Both the position numbers and the translations under genes were made by a program. A stretch of DNA of 64,000 nt. It comes from Tolypocladium sp. Sup5 PDA-1 (taxonomy: Eukaryota; Ascomycota; Sordariomycetes; Hypocreales; Ophiocordycipitaceae). The notes under the pieces are model-generated. The model saw only the letters and a list, made by a program, of their open reading frames with translations, did not search any database and was not told the origin of the DNA. Shown piece by piece: positions 1 through 11,140 of this stretch. Position 1 is the first letter of the stretch. The number at the start of each line of letters is the position of its first letter. The stretch lies in NCBI GenBank assembly GCA_000750105.3, contig JPHH03000001.1, positions 868,001-932,000 on the forward strand, read 5' to 3'.

Positions 1-460
1 TTCCATTCAGCTTCCAAGCACCTGCTGCAAGACAATCTGTGACCGCCTCGAACATCGACGGATATTGTGGAGGCTTGAACTACCAACCGTGAGTAGCGTC
101 CCCCCCGGCATGATACGTCAACAAACGCGTTTCTGCCATGGTGGTTCGCCATAAGGATGCGCTGCCTGCAGGCGACGTTGCTTTTGCCAGATGCTAACCG
201 GCTAAAGGCCAACAGAAGTGCAGAAGTGCACTGTAGATGCGTCGGTATTGAGCGGAGAGCACCGTCGCTGTCAGTTCTCAGCTGCAGGGACCGCTTTGAG
301 GTGGCAGAGTACTCAGCACGGCTGTCTGTCTTGCTCCGAAACATCGAGAAGCAGGCCGCATCTGCAAGCCACGGGCCGATTGATGCGCCGCCTTCTCATT
401 CACGGACTGCGCCATATACAGGAATCGAGGTTCTAACGGACCCGATCCTGCATCTTGGAA
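1..460. other. Upstream region of the apsA-like gene
   Basis: No gene is supported here. The frame of the downstream gene has a TAA stop at 434-436. A CTAAC branch-like sequence at 433-437 and an AG at 474-475 could end an intron, which would place a first exon further left, possibly outside the window. A 107-codon open stretch at 157-480 has no recognisable features. Confidence 0.4.
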
Positions 461-3400
461 ATGGCTGTTTGGCAGACTGACGATGAGTATACCACTGGCC
501 TGGGCGCCGGTTCGCTATCAACGGCCGAAGACGTGCCCCCATTCAGGACGCCTTCCGGAGCTTCGAAAAAGTCGTCGCGACGGTCCGTCACCCCACCAGG
601 CCGGGGGTCATCTCCGTCTCACATGACTACCGAACGGAGTGAGAAGCGGTCGTCGAGGGACATCACGACCGACGAGAGCATCAGCATCCTGGACCCCCGG
701 AGGTTCACGCCGACGCTGCACGCCAACCTCGTGTCCGAGATCCTGGCCCTGAGACGAGACCAGGAGGAGAAGACGAAGCAGATCGAGAGCTTGGAAACCA
801 CGCTTCACTCTGTGAAAGGGGAGCATGAGCAGCTACAGGACAGCCTGACGAACACGACAAAGGAGAGCCGCTCCCTCAAGCGCCAGCTGTCCTTGCTGGA
901 AGGCGGGACGTCATCCGCGTTGGGCGAGCTCGCGCGCGAGAGAGATGATGCCGTGGACTCGATTGCCGAGGCGAAGAAACGTCTGGACGCAGCACAGAAG
1001 AAGATTCGAACCCAGGAAGATGATTCCCAGAGGGTACACGACTTGTGGGCGCAGGAAAAGGACGGATGGGAAGATGAGAGACGCAAGTATGAGCGCAAGA
1101 TTCACATCGCCGAGAGCCGCCTAAAGATGGTGCTCGATGAAGTGGCCGCCTACCAGGCTGCTCACATGAACGGTAGCGGCACGGGTCATGGCCACGACAG
1201 CGAGGGGGAGGAGAGTGGCAGGGACAACGACGCCGGGAGCGTCCGGACGATGAGCATGACCAACAGCATCCGGCATTCCCTTTTCAACGGCCCTGGAGCC
1301 GCATTGCACAATGGCCACTCCCTCGCCGACGAGCTGAACTTTGACGATGATGACCAGACCGATGCCGACGGACGTGAGAGTGTCCTCTCGATTCACACGA
1401 GCCCCAACAAGCACACGCGCAACTTCAGCCGCGACGGTGTTCCCAGCAGGATGCACCGCCGCAATTTGAGCATGGAGAGCATGAAGCGACCAGGCAGCGT
1501 GGCCCGTGGGAAGCTGTTTATGAACCAGTCAGTTATGGAAGCCCTGGAAGGCGAGGATGAGGAGGAAGAGGAAGCCCAACCAACAGCCCCCAAGGCCACT
1601 TACACGGACACCGGCATACAATACTCACCGCCACCCTCGCCCGGAGTCCCAGCCGTCAAGCCGTTCACGCCCGACGTCATGATGCGCGGAAAGACACCCG
1701 AGCTTGATAGCCCGTCTCGTGGCGATTTGGAAATCGAGGCCAATCAAAGACGCAAGCGGGTGCAAATCAGTCGACCGCTGATCATCGAGCCGTCGAGGGT
1801 GGACACCAGGATGGTGTCGGCTGCAGCTCAGACCATCGAGGAACCGTTGAGCCCTCCCCGAACGCCCAAGTCGCCTTTCCGAGACGATACGCCCCCGCCC
1901 GAAATCCAGGAAGCTCCTCCTATGGTGAGCTCGTCAACCCAAACCGAGGAACCTCCCCGGATGTCTCGCGGATTCAGTCCTGCACGCCTCACTCCGACTC
2001 TACCACCGTTGCCCATCCCGAGCATCAGCATCCAGCCTCCGACAAGCCGGCCGACGACGCCGCGTTCGCCTCGACTGCCTCAGCACTTCAAGCACTTTGG
2101 CTGCCAGGTGAACCTCTCATCGCCAACCAACGCGAGCGACGCTGCAGTGCAGACAGAAGGGATCCAGACCGACAAGAGACTGGCCCTGCTGCCCCCACAC
2201 CTGCAGCCTTCCGCCATTTCCTCGCGACCAACGTCTCCCAACGTGAGTGGAGGAGCCGAGAATGACAAGAACTTTACTCCAATTCCCGGCAATCTGCCTG
2301 CCCGCAATCCTAGGCGGCTCACAAGTGGCAGAGGCTCGTCTGAGATACCATCGTCACCCATCAACTCACACGGTGAGGCAGATGAGCTGCACGACGCCTA
2401 TCCCGGCCACAACGATGATGGCCCGCTATCTAGCCAGAAGGGAGCACCGATGCGGCGACCGCACCGGTTCAGCAGCCTCTTCGCTGGCTTTGATACCGCG
2501 AGCTCCGACGAAGTGGATGAGTTTGGCGATGCTGACTTGAGCGACTCCGAGTATCGCACTGCATTGTCTGCGCCGAGACCGCAGTCGATCTCGAGCCGGC
2601 CTACCAGAAGAGGCTCTTTTGGAACTGTGACAACGTCGCCAGAACAGCCGACGACAGCTAGGCCGTCTGCCAACAGCACGATGAAGGGCATCGGCACCGA
2701 GCTCTACAGCTCCTTCAGCCTCGCCGACAAGGAAGCCCGCGGCATGAACCATGTGAGGAAGCCCAGTAGAACCTACCAAAAGGCTCCCGCGCCGCCACCC
2801 CCTACTTCGAGCCGCAACGGCGTCATGCGCAGGGCTGCCATGATCCAGAGCGGGATAGCCAGCCATCAAGGCCGCTCGAGGAGCCCTAGTCTGCCTGACC
2901 CGAAGAATCCTCCGTTCCCGATACCGACCCGCGCCAGCTCGAGGAAGCCGCCGGTCAGCGTCAGCACGCCAAGTGACGGCCAGAGGAGCCCGACCCGAGG
3001 TGATGGCTGGCACCGCAGGGGCAGCAGTCGATCATCCTACCAGACTCACAGCGTCCGCAAAGTCCGTTCCGCTGCTGCTCTTCCGCGGAACCATCGCTAT
3101 CGCAGGCACGGTAGCCGGTCGCCTCCTCCTCTGTCTCCATCCACGGAAGCTCCTGAGAGCCCTGGCCTGCCACCAATGCCGAGAAATGATATCACGACAC
3201 CACGCAACCCGGAACGTGGAGGCGGCCATTACAGGAGGCATCGCCATGAGCTGTCGACGAACACGGACAACACCATCAACACGGAGCCGGTTTCTCAAGC
3301 GAGTGGTGCGCAGCCCACTGGGGTTGTAGATGCCATTGCCCAGACCATGGTCGGTGAGTGGATGCTCAAGTACGTTCGCAGACGCAAGTCTTTCGGCATG

Positions 3401-4601
3401 CCCGAGAACAGCGGCAAGGACGACTCGAGCAATGATCGCCACAAGCGCTGGGTGTGGTTGGCACCGTACGAACGGGCGATTCTCTGGAGCAGCAAGCAGC
3501 CTTCCTCTGGTAGCGCGTTGATGGGGAAGACGGGTCGGAAGCGTGAGTAACACAAACCTCTTCTGTTTTGCTGATATGCTAACCCGAGTAGTGACAATCC
3601 AGTCTGTCCTCGATGTCAAGGACGACAACCCGGCTCCCAAGGTCATGTCGCCCGTTTTCAACCGCTCGATTCTGATCTTGACGCCCCAGAGGGCATTGAA
3701 GTTCACGGCAGCTTCGGCAGAGCGACATTATCTGTGGCTGACGGCTCTGTCGTTCCTGGCCCATTCTTCTCAGGCGGTACCAGAGATTATTGCCGCTCCA
3801 CAGCCTCAGCTGAAGCAGCAAGCTCTGCCAGAGTTTGAGATGCCGAAAACCAAGTTCAAGCGCGGCGGCATCAGGGACTCTATCCGGCTCGCCAAAGGCA
3901 AGTCCAACATGCCCAAGATCGGACCTCCGAGTGTCCCCAGCATCCCCAGCGCGCCGTCATCGCGGATGGGCGACGTGGCAAGCTTTCGCCTCCCAGACTC
4001 GTCGTCTGCCGTTTCTGGAGGTCATAGCCGGGAGCAATCTCGAGAGGCAGCAGAACCGCCGTTCATCCCGCGCTTCACCGAGCGCAACAATCCAGCCATG
4101 GCTCACGGCCGCAAGCGAAGCAACACTGGAGGGCATGTGGCTCCGCCTCTGTCTTTCCGCGGCTTCTCTGGCCCGGCGGGCAGCGGACCGCATCACAACT
4201 CGTCGCACAGCACGGCAAACGCCAGCGTCGGCACCGCAGGCTCGTCGGACATTTACCAGTCGCAGGCGTCGAGCAACATGACATGGGGCATGAGCCAGAC
4301 GGCGTCGCAGCGCACGTCCGAGGCGTCGTCCCGGCCGGGAAACTTCTTTGATGCCATTGGGACAGTACGCATGGAGGCCTTTATAAGCCCCCTTGCGTTT
4401 TCGCAGTTTAGCGACTGCCCGGACGAGCAGGACGAGTTGCGCCAAACGATCAGGAGGCGAAGCAAGGAGATGCGGAGGAGGAACAGCCGCAGTCGGCATC
4501 GCGACAACTTTGGCTCTCGAGGGAGAGGGGATGACGTCAACAGCCGGGGGCGAACGGTGGAGGAAGACTATTTCAAGGACGACCCGTTCAAGGGATTTTA
4601 A
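461..4601 (+). CDS. apsA: ApsA/Num1-like cortical PH-domain protein
   Basis: Two exons, 461-3542 and 3592-4601, joined by a 49-nt intron (GTGAGT donor, GCTAAC branch, TAG acceptor), give about 1363 residues from the first ATG. A charged coiled coil (about residues 80-230) follows a basic Ser/Pro-rich start. A long disordered proline-rich region comes next, then a C-terminal PH domain that spans the intron, with the WMLKYVRRRKSFG opening and the LTPQRALKFTAASAERHY stretch characteristic of the Num1/ApsA/Mcp5 family. In that family the PH domain binds phosphoinositides at the plasma membrane and the coiled coil anchors dynein and mitochondria, positioning nuclei and spindles. The start is uncertain: the ORF also opens at a TTG (455) and a 5' exon is possible. 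The family assignment rests mainly on the PH domain and the DPRRFTPTLHANLVSEIL segment. Confidence 0.85.
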
Positions 4602-5432
4602 GCCCTGAGCTTGTATGGGATTTGAAAAGCATTGCTTGCAGCATTTCGAAGCGGTCTGCGGAGAGCAGACCTTGGCACCACGACGGATACCCCCTTCTTT
4701 TATGTGTCTTTGTTTCGGGGGATGGATTGATACGGTTATACGGCCGGAGGCCCCAGGGTCAATGTCTCTCTGTCCATTTTGCTGGACCTGGTGCGCGGCG
4801 TCTCGGGCATTTCGTTTCTCGGTGTTTTACACCACCTGCTCCTCCGCTCCCTCCCGCATTTAGCGTCGAAGAAGGCGTGAAAGTCTTTGGGAAGAGCTGA
4901 ATGCGCATAAACGTGGTTGGGGGGATGCGAGACTCTGTACTTCATGGGCTGGCTGGAGACTGCCAGGTCGGCGAAGGACGGGGACTTGCGTTTAACCCGG
5001 GGGTTTTGTTAAGGGGATCGACAAATGGACTCGAAACATTTGTGCGGGATGGATGTTTGTTTGGTAGATGTGTCTATAGTGAGGAACATCAAGCGAGTTG
5101 ACAGGTACGGACTACTTGCCTTTACTTGAGACCGGGCTATAAATGATGTGGTGATTTGTTAGTTCGTGAAGCCAAGGACTTTGGGAGCGTGTATTTGCTG
5201 TTAATAAACACGCCCTAGGAGCTGCAGGCAGAGTCGATTGTGAGGTTGAAGTTTGTGTTGAAGTTGGTGGCTTCCCCACAACGGCGACAAGCCGAGCAGG
5301 CCCTCCACCAAAAAAAGTTGCACCAGTTCCAACTCCATCCTCAACCCCGCCGCCATCCCACCACCACCCATACCCCCCAATCCAGCCCATTGGGAGGACA
5401 CAACGGAGCCCTCGAAGGAGCCTTCAGTCAAC
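4602..5432. other. Intergenic: apsA 3' side and OTU2 5' leader
   Basis: No coding segment with protein-like composition is seen. The last 150 nt before the OTU2 ATG are rich in C and CA with few G, as is usual for fungal 5' leaders. Confidence 0.6.
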
Positions 5433-6407
5433 ATGGAGGCCGAGTCGCTGGAGCAGGTGCAGGCGCGCCACCGGCGGGAGCTCAAGGACCTGCAGGGCCG
5501 CATCACGAACAAGAAGAAGAACGCGAGCAAGAAGTCGCGCAAGGGCGTCAACGACGAGTGCGCCGAGATGGAGCGCCGGCTGCGGGAGACGCAGGCCGCC
5601 GAGGTTGCGTCTTTGAGTGGGCAGACACAGACGCAGACGCTGGATCACGACGTAGCAGAGGCCAGTGAAGACGACGAGCCGCGACCCAACGGCCTGGAGA
5701 AGCTCGGGCAAAAGGTCGAGGAGAAGCTCGACAAGGCGGCCGAGAAGCTCCATCTCAACGACGACGACGACGACGACGGCAACAGCGCACCCGGCCAACC
5801 CGCCAAGAAGCGCAACCGGCAAAAGGAACGCATGGCCCGTCGGGCAGCCGAGCAGGAGGCCGCCGCGAAGCGCGCAGAGGACGAGGCGTCCACCATGACG
5901 GACCACCGCGCGCGCGAGAGCGAGTACATGAAGAAGATGTTCAAGACGTACGGCCTCGCCGAAAAGGAAATCGAGCCCGACGGCCACTGCCTCTTCTCCG
6001 CCGTCGCGGACCAGCTCGCCCAGCTCGCCATCCCCCTCGGCGGCGGCGGCGGCGCAGCAGCAGCGACACCAGCGCCCGAGCCCGCGTACAAGACGGTGCG
6101 GCGCGCGGCGGTGGCGTACATGACGGAGAACGCCGACGACTTTGCGCCGTTCTTGGACGAGGACCTGGAAGCCTACGCGGCGAGGATGCGCGACACGGCC
6201 GAGTGGGGCGGCCAGCTGGAGCTCACGGCGCTGGCGAGGCGGTACGGGGCCGAGATCCGCGTCGTGCAGGACGGCCGCACGGAGAAGATTGGCGAGGACG
6301 AGGGCAAGGCGGCGACGGGCAAGACGCTGTGGCTGGCGTACTACCGGCACGGCTACGGGCTGGGCGAGCACTACAACTCGCTGCGGAAGAAGAAGACGGC
6401 ATCGTGA
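5433..6407 (+). CDS. OTU2: OTU-family deubiquitinating cysteine protease (Otu2/OTUD6-type)
   Basis: This is an intronless gene of 324 residues. The first half is a charged coiled coil with RHRREL and ITNKKKNASKKSRKGVNDEC, as in Otu2/OTUD6B proteins. It is followed by an acidic Asp run (about residues 110-116) and a second basic helix. The C-terminal half is an OTU domain: Asp183-Gly-His-Cys186-Leu-Phe carries the catalytic Cys, and His313 in GEHYNSL is the expected catalytic His. A glycine/alanine-rich insert near residues 201-215 is probably a loop. OTU enzymes cleave ubiquitin chains; Otu2 and OTUD6 proteins are linked to ribosome-associated ubiquitin in yeast and mammals. The gene converges on the methyltransferase gene, with stop codons 92 nt apart, so the 3' UTRs probably overlap. 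Confidence 0.93.
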   Translation: MEAESLEQVQARHRRELKDLQGRITNKKKNASKKSRKGVNDECAEMERRLRETQAAEVASLSGQTQTQTLDHDVAEASEDDEPRPNGLEKLGQKVEEKLDKAAEKLHLNDDDDDDGNSAPGQPAKKRNRQKERMARRAAEQEAAAKRAEDEASTMTDHRARESEYMKKMFKTYGLAEKEIEPDGHCLFSAVADQLAQLAIPLGGGGGAAAATPAPEPAYKTVRRAAVAYMTENADDFAPFLDEDLEAYAARMRDTAEWGGQLELTALARRYGAEIRVVQDGRTEKIGEDEGKAATGKTLWLAYYRHGYGLGEHYNSLRKKKTAS

Positions 6408-6499
6408 AGGGACTCTTTCTGATTACTCCCGCCATGGCTTTGCGCCCGGCACGGTCCATCTACGCACCTCTACCTCCCTCGACACCCTCACCACCAGCG

Positions 6500-7453
6500 T
6501 CACCGCATCCAAACGGATATAAAGTCCAGCACGGTCCCGTCCTCGGCGGTGCCGGCCTGGTGCGTGCGCGTGGGCTTGATGATGCTCAGGCGGTGCAGGG
6601 CGTCGTCGCGCGGCTTGGCGCTCGCGGTGCAGATGACGTCGCCGTCGGCGTCGTAGTTGACGTCCTCGCCGGGGCACGTCAGCAGCGCCTCGTACACCTC
6701 CGGGTTGAGCCCCCAGGGCGGGCCCGGCTCGGAGAGGGGCTTGCCCGAGGGGAACTCGAGGCACACGAGGCGGCCCTTGGGGTGGACGAGGCCGGCCGTG
6801 CGCTTGGCCCAGCGGGGGCGGGCTTCGGGGGGCAGGGCGCAGAGGAACTACGGGTGTCAGCTGCATGTATGTCTAGACGCAGGGGGGTGGATATGCCATG
6901 TAACCCTCGCACATGGCTGGGAACACAATAGCGGAAGACGACTTACAGTGTAGTCAAAGATGAGATCAAACTTGCCCGACCCATCCGTGCCTATGCCCGC
7001 GGACCAGCTCTCGTCGAAGAAGTCGCCCGTCAGCCACTTGACGGCCCCCTTTTCCAGGTCCTCGGCCACGGGCTTATACAGCCCCTGCGCCTCGGCGGCC
7101 CGCCTGTTCTCGTCGGCCATGCGCACCGCGTCCTCGCTGTAGTCGAGCCCCCAGACGTCGTAGCCGAAGGAGCTCAGCAGGAGGACGTCGTGGCCGCGGC
7201 CGCAGCCGGGGACGAGGGCGGTGCGGCGCGGCGCATCCTTGACGATGTTGCCGCGGGCGTCGCGGTCCTGCGCGGGGGGCACGAGGTCGGGGCGCTGGGC
7301 GAGCAGGTCGGCGAGGGCGAGGGACGGGCCGGCGCGGTCCCAGGGGGTGAAGGCGTCGCGGTAGAGGGCGGCCCAGTGGGCGCCGTGGGAGGCGAGCGGC
7401 AGGGCGGAGAAGGTCTGCTGCAGGCGCGTGCGGTCGGCGGCGGCGGCGGACAT
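6500..7453 (-). CDS. Thiopurine S-methyltransferase (TPMT)-like SAM methyltransferase
   Basis: Two exons (7453-6947 and 6847-6500) are separated by a 99-nt intron with a GTAAGT donor, GCTGAC branch and TAG acceptor, giving 284 residues, normal for the family. Motif I, VPGCGRGHD at residues 81-89, is the SAM-binding glycine loop. GLDYSEDAV is the acidic strand 2. FDLIFDYT, broken by the intron, continues as FLCALPPEARPRWAKR, a signature of the fungal TPMT/thiol methyltransferase family (PF05724). Such enzymes methylate thiols, thiocyanate or halides using S-adenosylmethionine; the substrate cannot be read from sequence. An upstream in-frame ATG at 7594 would add 47 Arg/His/Pro-rich residues. 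The internal Met (MSAAAADRTRLQQTF) was preferred because it matches the usual start of these proteins. Confidence 0.9.
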
Positions 7454-8436
7454 GGCGGCGGCGGCGGCGGCGGGATGTTTAGTATCGCGGGGATGAGGCG
7501 ATCGTGGAGGGCGTCGATGTCGCGTGAGGTGCAATTGAGTCAGTCCACGGATGCTGCGGTGGTGGTGATTACGGTGACGGGGCGGGGGGGCCACCCATGG
7601 AAACAGCAGGACAGGAGACGAAGGGAAAAGGAAGGGATTCAGAGGAGGAGGTTCGGGGGGGGATGACGAGACCCGGTCGGATGGATCACGGTGGTGGTGG
7701 TGGGGTTCCCCTTCTCAGCCGAGAGCACACGAGCGCTGCCGACCGTGGTGGGGTGACGTCGGCGTCAGAGGCCCGGACTTCGGCGACGTTCGTGGAGGCG
7801 CACCTTCAGCTGCTGGCTGGTCCGAGACTCTGAGCTGGCTTGGTTCTTGTGGTGGGGTGTGGATGCTAAACTCCAATTGGCGGAGGGGCCGTTGCGACCT
7901 GCGACTTGCGACTTACACCCGGAGCGTCCATGTGACGAGTTCCTCAACGCTTTTGCAAGTGCTGCGAGGCTGCGAGTTGCGCGGATGGACAAGACATGGC
8001 AAGTGAATCGAGTGCCTAGTCCGAAACCGACCAATGTGTGTTTGTGCTGATGGGCCATGCCCAGAGCTCGAAGCGGACGTACACGCTGAATGACTTGTTC
8101 AAAACTGTGCGATATTGCCAGAAAGTCGGAGCGAAAAGGCATTGCATCAGTGGTCTAAAAATCTCAAGACGAATACATAAGTTACATCGGCCCCTCCAAG
8201 GAATCAGTAGAGTCCTCTGACGGTGTCGAGTGTTGAAGACTTGAAGTGGCCCGGGCCATGCACACTAACTAAACTATGCAACTGGTTAGTAGGTCCTCTT
8301 GGTCGCCCACTGCCAGAGGCACCGTTCACTAATACGGGTCGAACGTTTTTCTGTTGTTGAGCTGCAAATGACTTTATCCCACCTACATCCCTTCTGCGAG
8401 CTGCAAAGAGCCCAATCCGTGGCCATCCCTATCGCG
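7454..8436. other. Intergenic, TPMT-like 5' side to GFA gene 3' side
   Basis: No gene is supported. The first 100 nt are GCG/GGC-repeat-rich (the strand complementary to the TPMT leader). The rest shows only short open frames without protein-like features. Confidence 0.5.
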
Positions 8437-8941
8437 CTACCCGTTGTATTCCGCCTGGTACCCTCGTCCATTCACGGGACATAAGTTGAGCTTGTCAATG
8501 TCCACCTCTTGGACCACTCGTGCCTGAGGTCCGGTCAGTATTCAGCACGTAAAGTCCATTCTGCCTAGGAGGAAACCGTACATTGATGGCAATAATGTCC
8601 CCAGCTTTGTGAAGCCCCAGGAAGTCGATACCGATGCTCGTGCCGCACACGCCGCAGAACTTGTGATCCCAAGTCTTTGATGCGAAACGATAGTTCCTGA
8701 GCTCATCCCACCCGCGGATGTACTCAATCTGATCCCTGAAAGCGTAGATCAATAGATAGCCATTCTTTACGCAGATCGAACAGTTGCACCTTATGACCGG
8801 CGCGGCTTTCGGGGAGGATAATTCCAGAGGCTCGTGTAAGATCTTGAATGAGGTGGCTCCGCAGTGGCAGCTACACGGGTACCAAATATTCTCTGGATTC
8901 TTGGGAGACGCGACCAAGTCTGCCCAGTTGGGTTCCGACAT
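8437..8941 (-). CDS. GFA-domain (glutathione-dependent formaldehyde-activating-like) zinc protein
   Basis: Exon 1 (8941-8582) and exon 2 (8523-8437) are joined across a 58-nt intron (GTACGG donor, TACTGAC branch, CAG acceptor) and give 148 residues. The GFA fold is marked by Cys pairs: CSCHCGATSF near residue 23, CNCSICVKNG near residue 52, and CGVCGTSIG near residue 96. These bind one structural and one second zinc. After splicing the C-terminus reads VQEVDIDKLNLCPVNG, which fits the usual GFA ending, whereas the unspliced frame (to 8495) ends in an atypical Gly/Arg tail. GFA proteins (PF04828, the Gfa/CENP-V family) are named for binding S-hydroxymethylglutathione, but most fungal members have no proven reaction. 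The weak point is the non-consensus donor. Confidence 0.85.
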
Positions 8942-9649
8942 GACGGCCTCTGCTGTGGTATCGGGGAACTGTCAGGTGCAACGCAGAAGGCGGACCAAGT
9001 TTATGAAGAAACAGGAGAAGCTGGCGAGACTACTAGTCAACGGAGGAGATGATGAGCGGAATGGTATGCTTATGTATCTGCCGATGGTGCGGGACATGAA
9101 CCAATGACGGCGATTGCTCCATCGGGAATGTCATTGACCACCAGCATAAGCCGCCACCAGGTCTTACCTTGCTTTCTATGTATGTCGGTTGGGTTCTATC
9201 ACTGCGAAGTATGCACCGTCTCAGCGTCGTATCCCCCCACCAGACGTTGTACACCGGGAGAGTGGCATTCCACCGGTCCATCCCGCAACTGCTCGAAGCG
9301 CACCGAATGCGTTTTGCTGCCCGCCTCAGGTCTACTTTACACGCCCCTCCTAGGCCAGTTCACCGCCGAGTTGTCTGATGCCGGCGACGGACGGATGCAA
9401 ACTGCTTTCATGTCCTGCGGCCGGTATCGTCAGTCTCGATTCCTTGCTTGACATAGGAGGACACACGTCGTATAACAGTTGAATGCAAACAAATGAGTCT
9501 AAGCAGCCGTGACGACCATCTTGCGGGTCTCCAAGCCAAGGTGACTAGGGGCCATCTGTAGTTTGGAGGCTCAGGGTAAGTAGGTCACATTGCCCACAGA
9601 ACAAACCGCTTGCGCTGAACCCATCGCGGTGATAAGGGGACTTTCAGGC
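8942..9649. other. Intergenic, no gene seen
   Basis: Neither strand shows a family-like coding segment. The stretch probably contains the GFA gene promoter. Confidence 0.4.
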
Positions 9650-10447
9650 TCAGTGAGGACCGGCATCGCTCGGCAACAAGGTCAACACGCGGGAGATTTT
9701 GGCGACCAAAGAGAAAGGCACGTCTCCGCAAAGCCAGCGGGCACCTTGAATTAGCCAGAGGTCGGAGACTGTCATCTTTGTGCTCGGCTCCAGGTGTGGA
9801 TTCACGACCGAAGAAATCGGTTGGCAATACAGGCCGCCGATAAGAGCAAAAGCACCGGATCCTTGGGGATATTGTCGAGAATCTGCTGCTGTACCTCATT
9901 GGGTCGGAGGTCGGACCTTGCAATCAGGAGCTGGCCCAGCTTCGTGCCTCCCCTAATGTGGTTTCTCTCGACGATGGGGTGAGGTTGGTATCCCTCGAAT
10001 TCTCCAAAGGGAGCAAGCGACTGTTGAGGGAACTTCAGCAGATGGAGAGATGACGAGCCCTGTCGCGCCTGACGGACAAACTTCCAGCACAGGGAGTGGG
10101 CAAAGTACATGGCTGTGGAGGGTTAATGCCATTCTCACGCACAAGAGGACCTCGTGAGAGAGATATGGAAGATTGAGCCTTCCAGACACTCTATGTAGTC
10201 AAGCATGTCATAAGAGTCATCTGTCGTCACAACGAACAAAGAGGTCCGGCGGGAGGCGGCCGTCTCCCGAACCGTCGCAGACTAAGTGGCTCCGGGGGAT
10301 ACTGTTAGCAAGCTTCCCCATCGCTCGGGGCAAAAGTACTCAACTTACACGCAACAACACTGCCCTCCCAAGCTTCGGGCTCTTCTGACTCCGGCATAGG
10401 AGCTTGGCAGAGGACGCAATATGGGCAAGACCAGACCTTGGGGCGTC
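9650..10447 (-). pseudogene. Probable remnant of a multi-exon hypothetical fungal gene
   Basis: Protein-like pieces occur in order on the minus strand but in different frames. Piece 1 starts after a TTCCAG acceptor at 10448-10450 and reads SCPYCVLCQAP followed by an acidic stretch. After a CTAACAG acceptor comes IPRSHLVCDG...LPPDLFVRCDD, which ends at a TGA unless one base is skipped. Next come DDSYDMLDYIECLEG and a segment around LSHEVLLCVRMAL. The longest piece, 10110-9802, has FGEFEGYQPHPIVERNHIRGG and LRPNEVQQQILDNIPKDP. A last piece near 9780-9650 contains VSDLWLIQGARWLCGDVPFS. At least one frameshift is needed to join them, so decay is more likely than a simple intron model. The function is unknown, and an intact intron-rich gene cannot be excluded. 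Confidence 0.35.
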
Positions 10448-11140
10448 CTGGAATTGAGGGTTAAACCCCTGTGCGGACCGCTCCAGGCTGTGAGCAACAT
10501 TTTACGCAGGCCGTACGACATGCTGAGAAACTGGAGGCTTTGACACACTGCCGCATAAGGGCAAGAGGCGCTGTTGACAAGAATAGAGGGAAACGACCTA
10601 GCGGAGAGCTGGCGGCGTAGGTGGCGGCTCGGCCGTGATATCGACCACCTGCAGGGTGCGATGAGGGCAGGCAGGGCGGGTTTCTGGAGTTGCGCAGGAG
10701 ACCGTACGGGAGTGGGTGAGGTCTCTTGGGTGAGATGACGAGAGCGCAAGTGAGGTCGCGGCCCAACAAACGAGACATGCAGGCACGTGCAGGCCTCAGG
10801 CACACCGCGTGTGCGCTTGTAGATGGTGGTCAAGCCATGCATTGAGGTGTCTGTGAAATGCAGGAAGTTGCACTACAGTGAATCTCAGCGAAGAACTCGC
10901 TTACACGGAAGGAGTGATGCGCGGTGAGACCCCAGACAGGCTCTCGGTGAGGCACGGTTCACCGAGAAGCGCTAGCTGAACTCAGAACCTCGAGCCTCGG
11001 CTCGGCACGCCTCACTTCATCCGGGGAACCGCCCCTCAATCTACGGAGCAGAGCCTAGACGGCCATCTCGCTTGGACGTGTTCGGACATTCCCCTTAGAC
11101 ATTCTCGAGAGTGTGCTCCCAGCTTGATTGTACGTAGATT
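10448..11140. other. Intergenic, upstream of the SDR gene
   Basis: No gene is supported. A 165-codon minus-strand frame (10842-10345) has Ser/Arg/Pro-rich composition typical of a chance frame. The 5' exon of the remnant gene could lie here but was not identified. Confidence 0.35.

Noticed and set aside
5424..6371. 315-codon minus-strand frame opposite OTU2
   Set aside because: It is a shadow of the GC-rich OTU2 coding strand; the catalytic motifs lie on the plus strand.
10345..10842. 165-codon minus-strand frame overlapping the remnant gene
   Set aside because: Another frame of the same bases (SCPYCVLCQAP) is clearly more protein-like.
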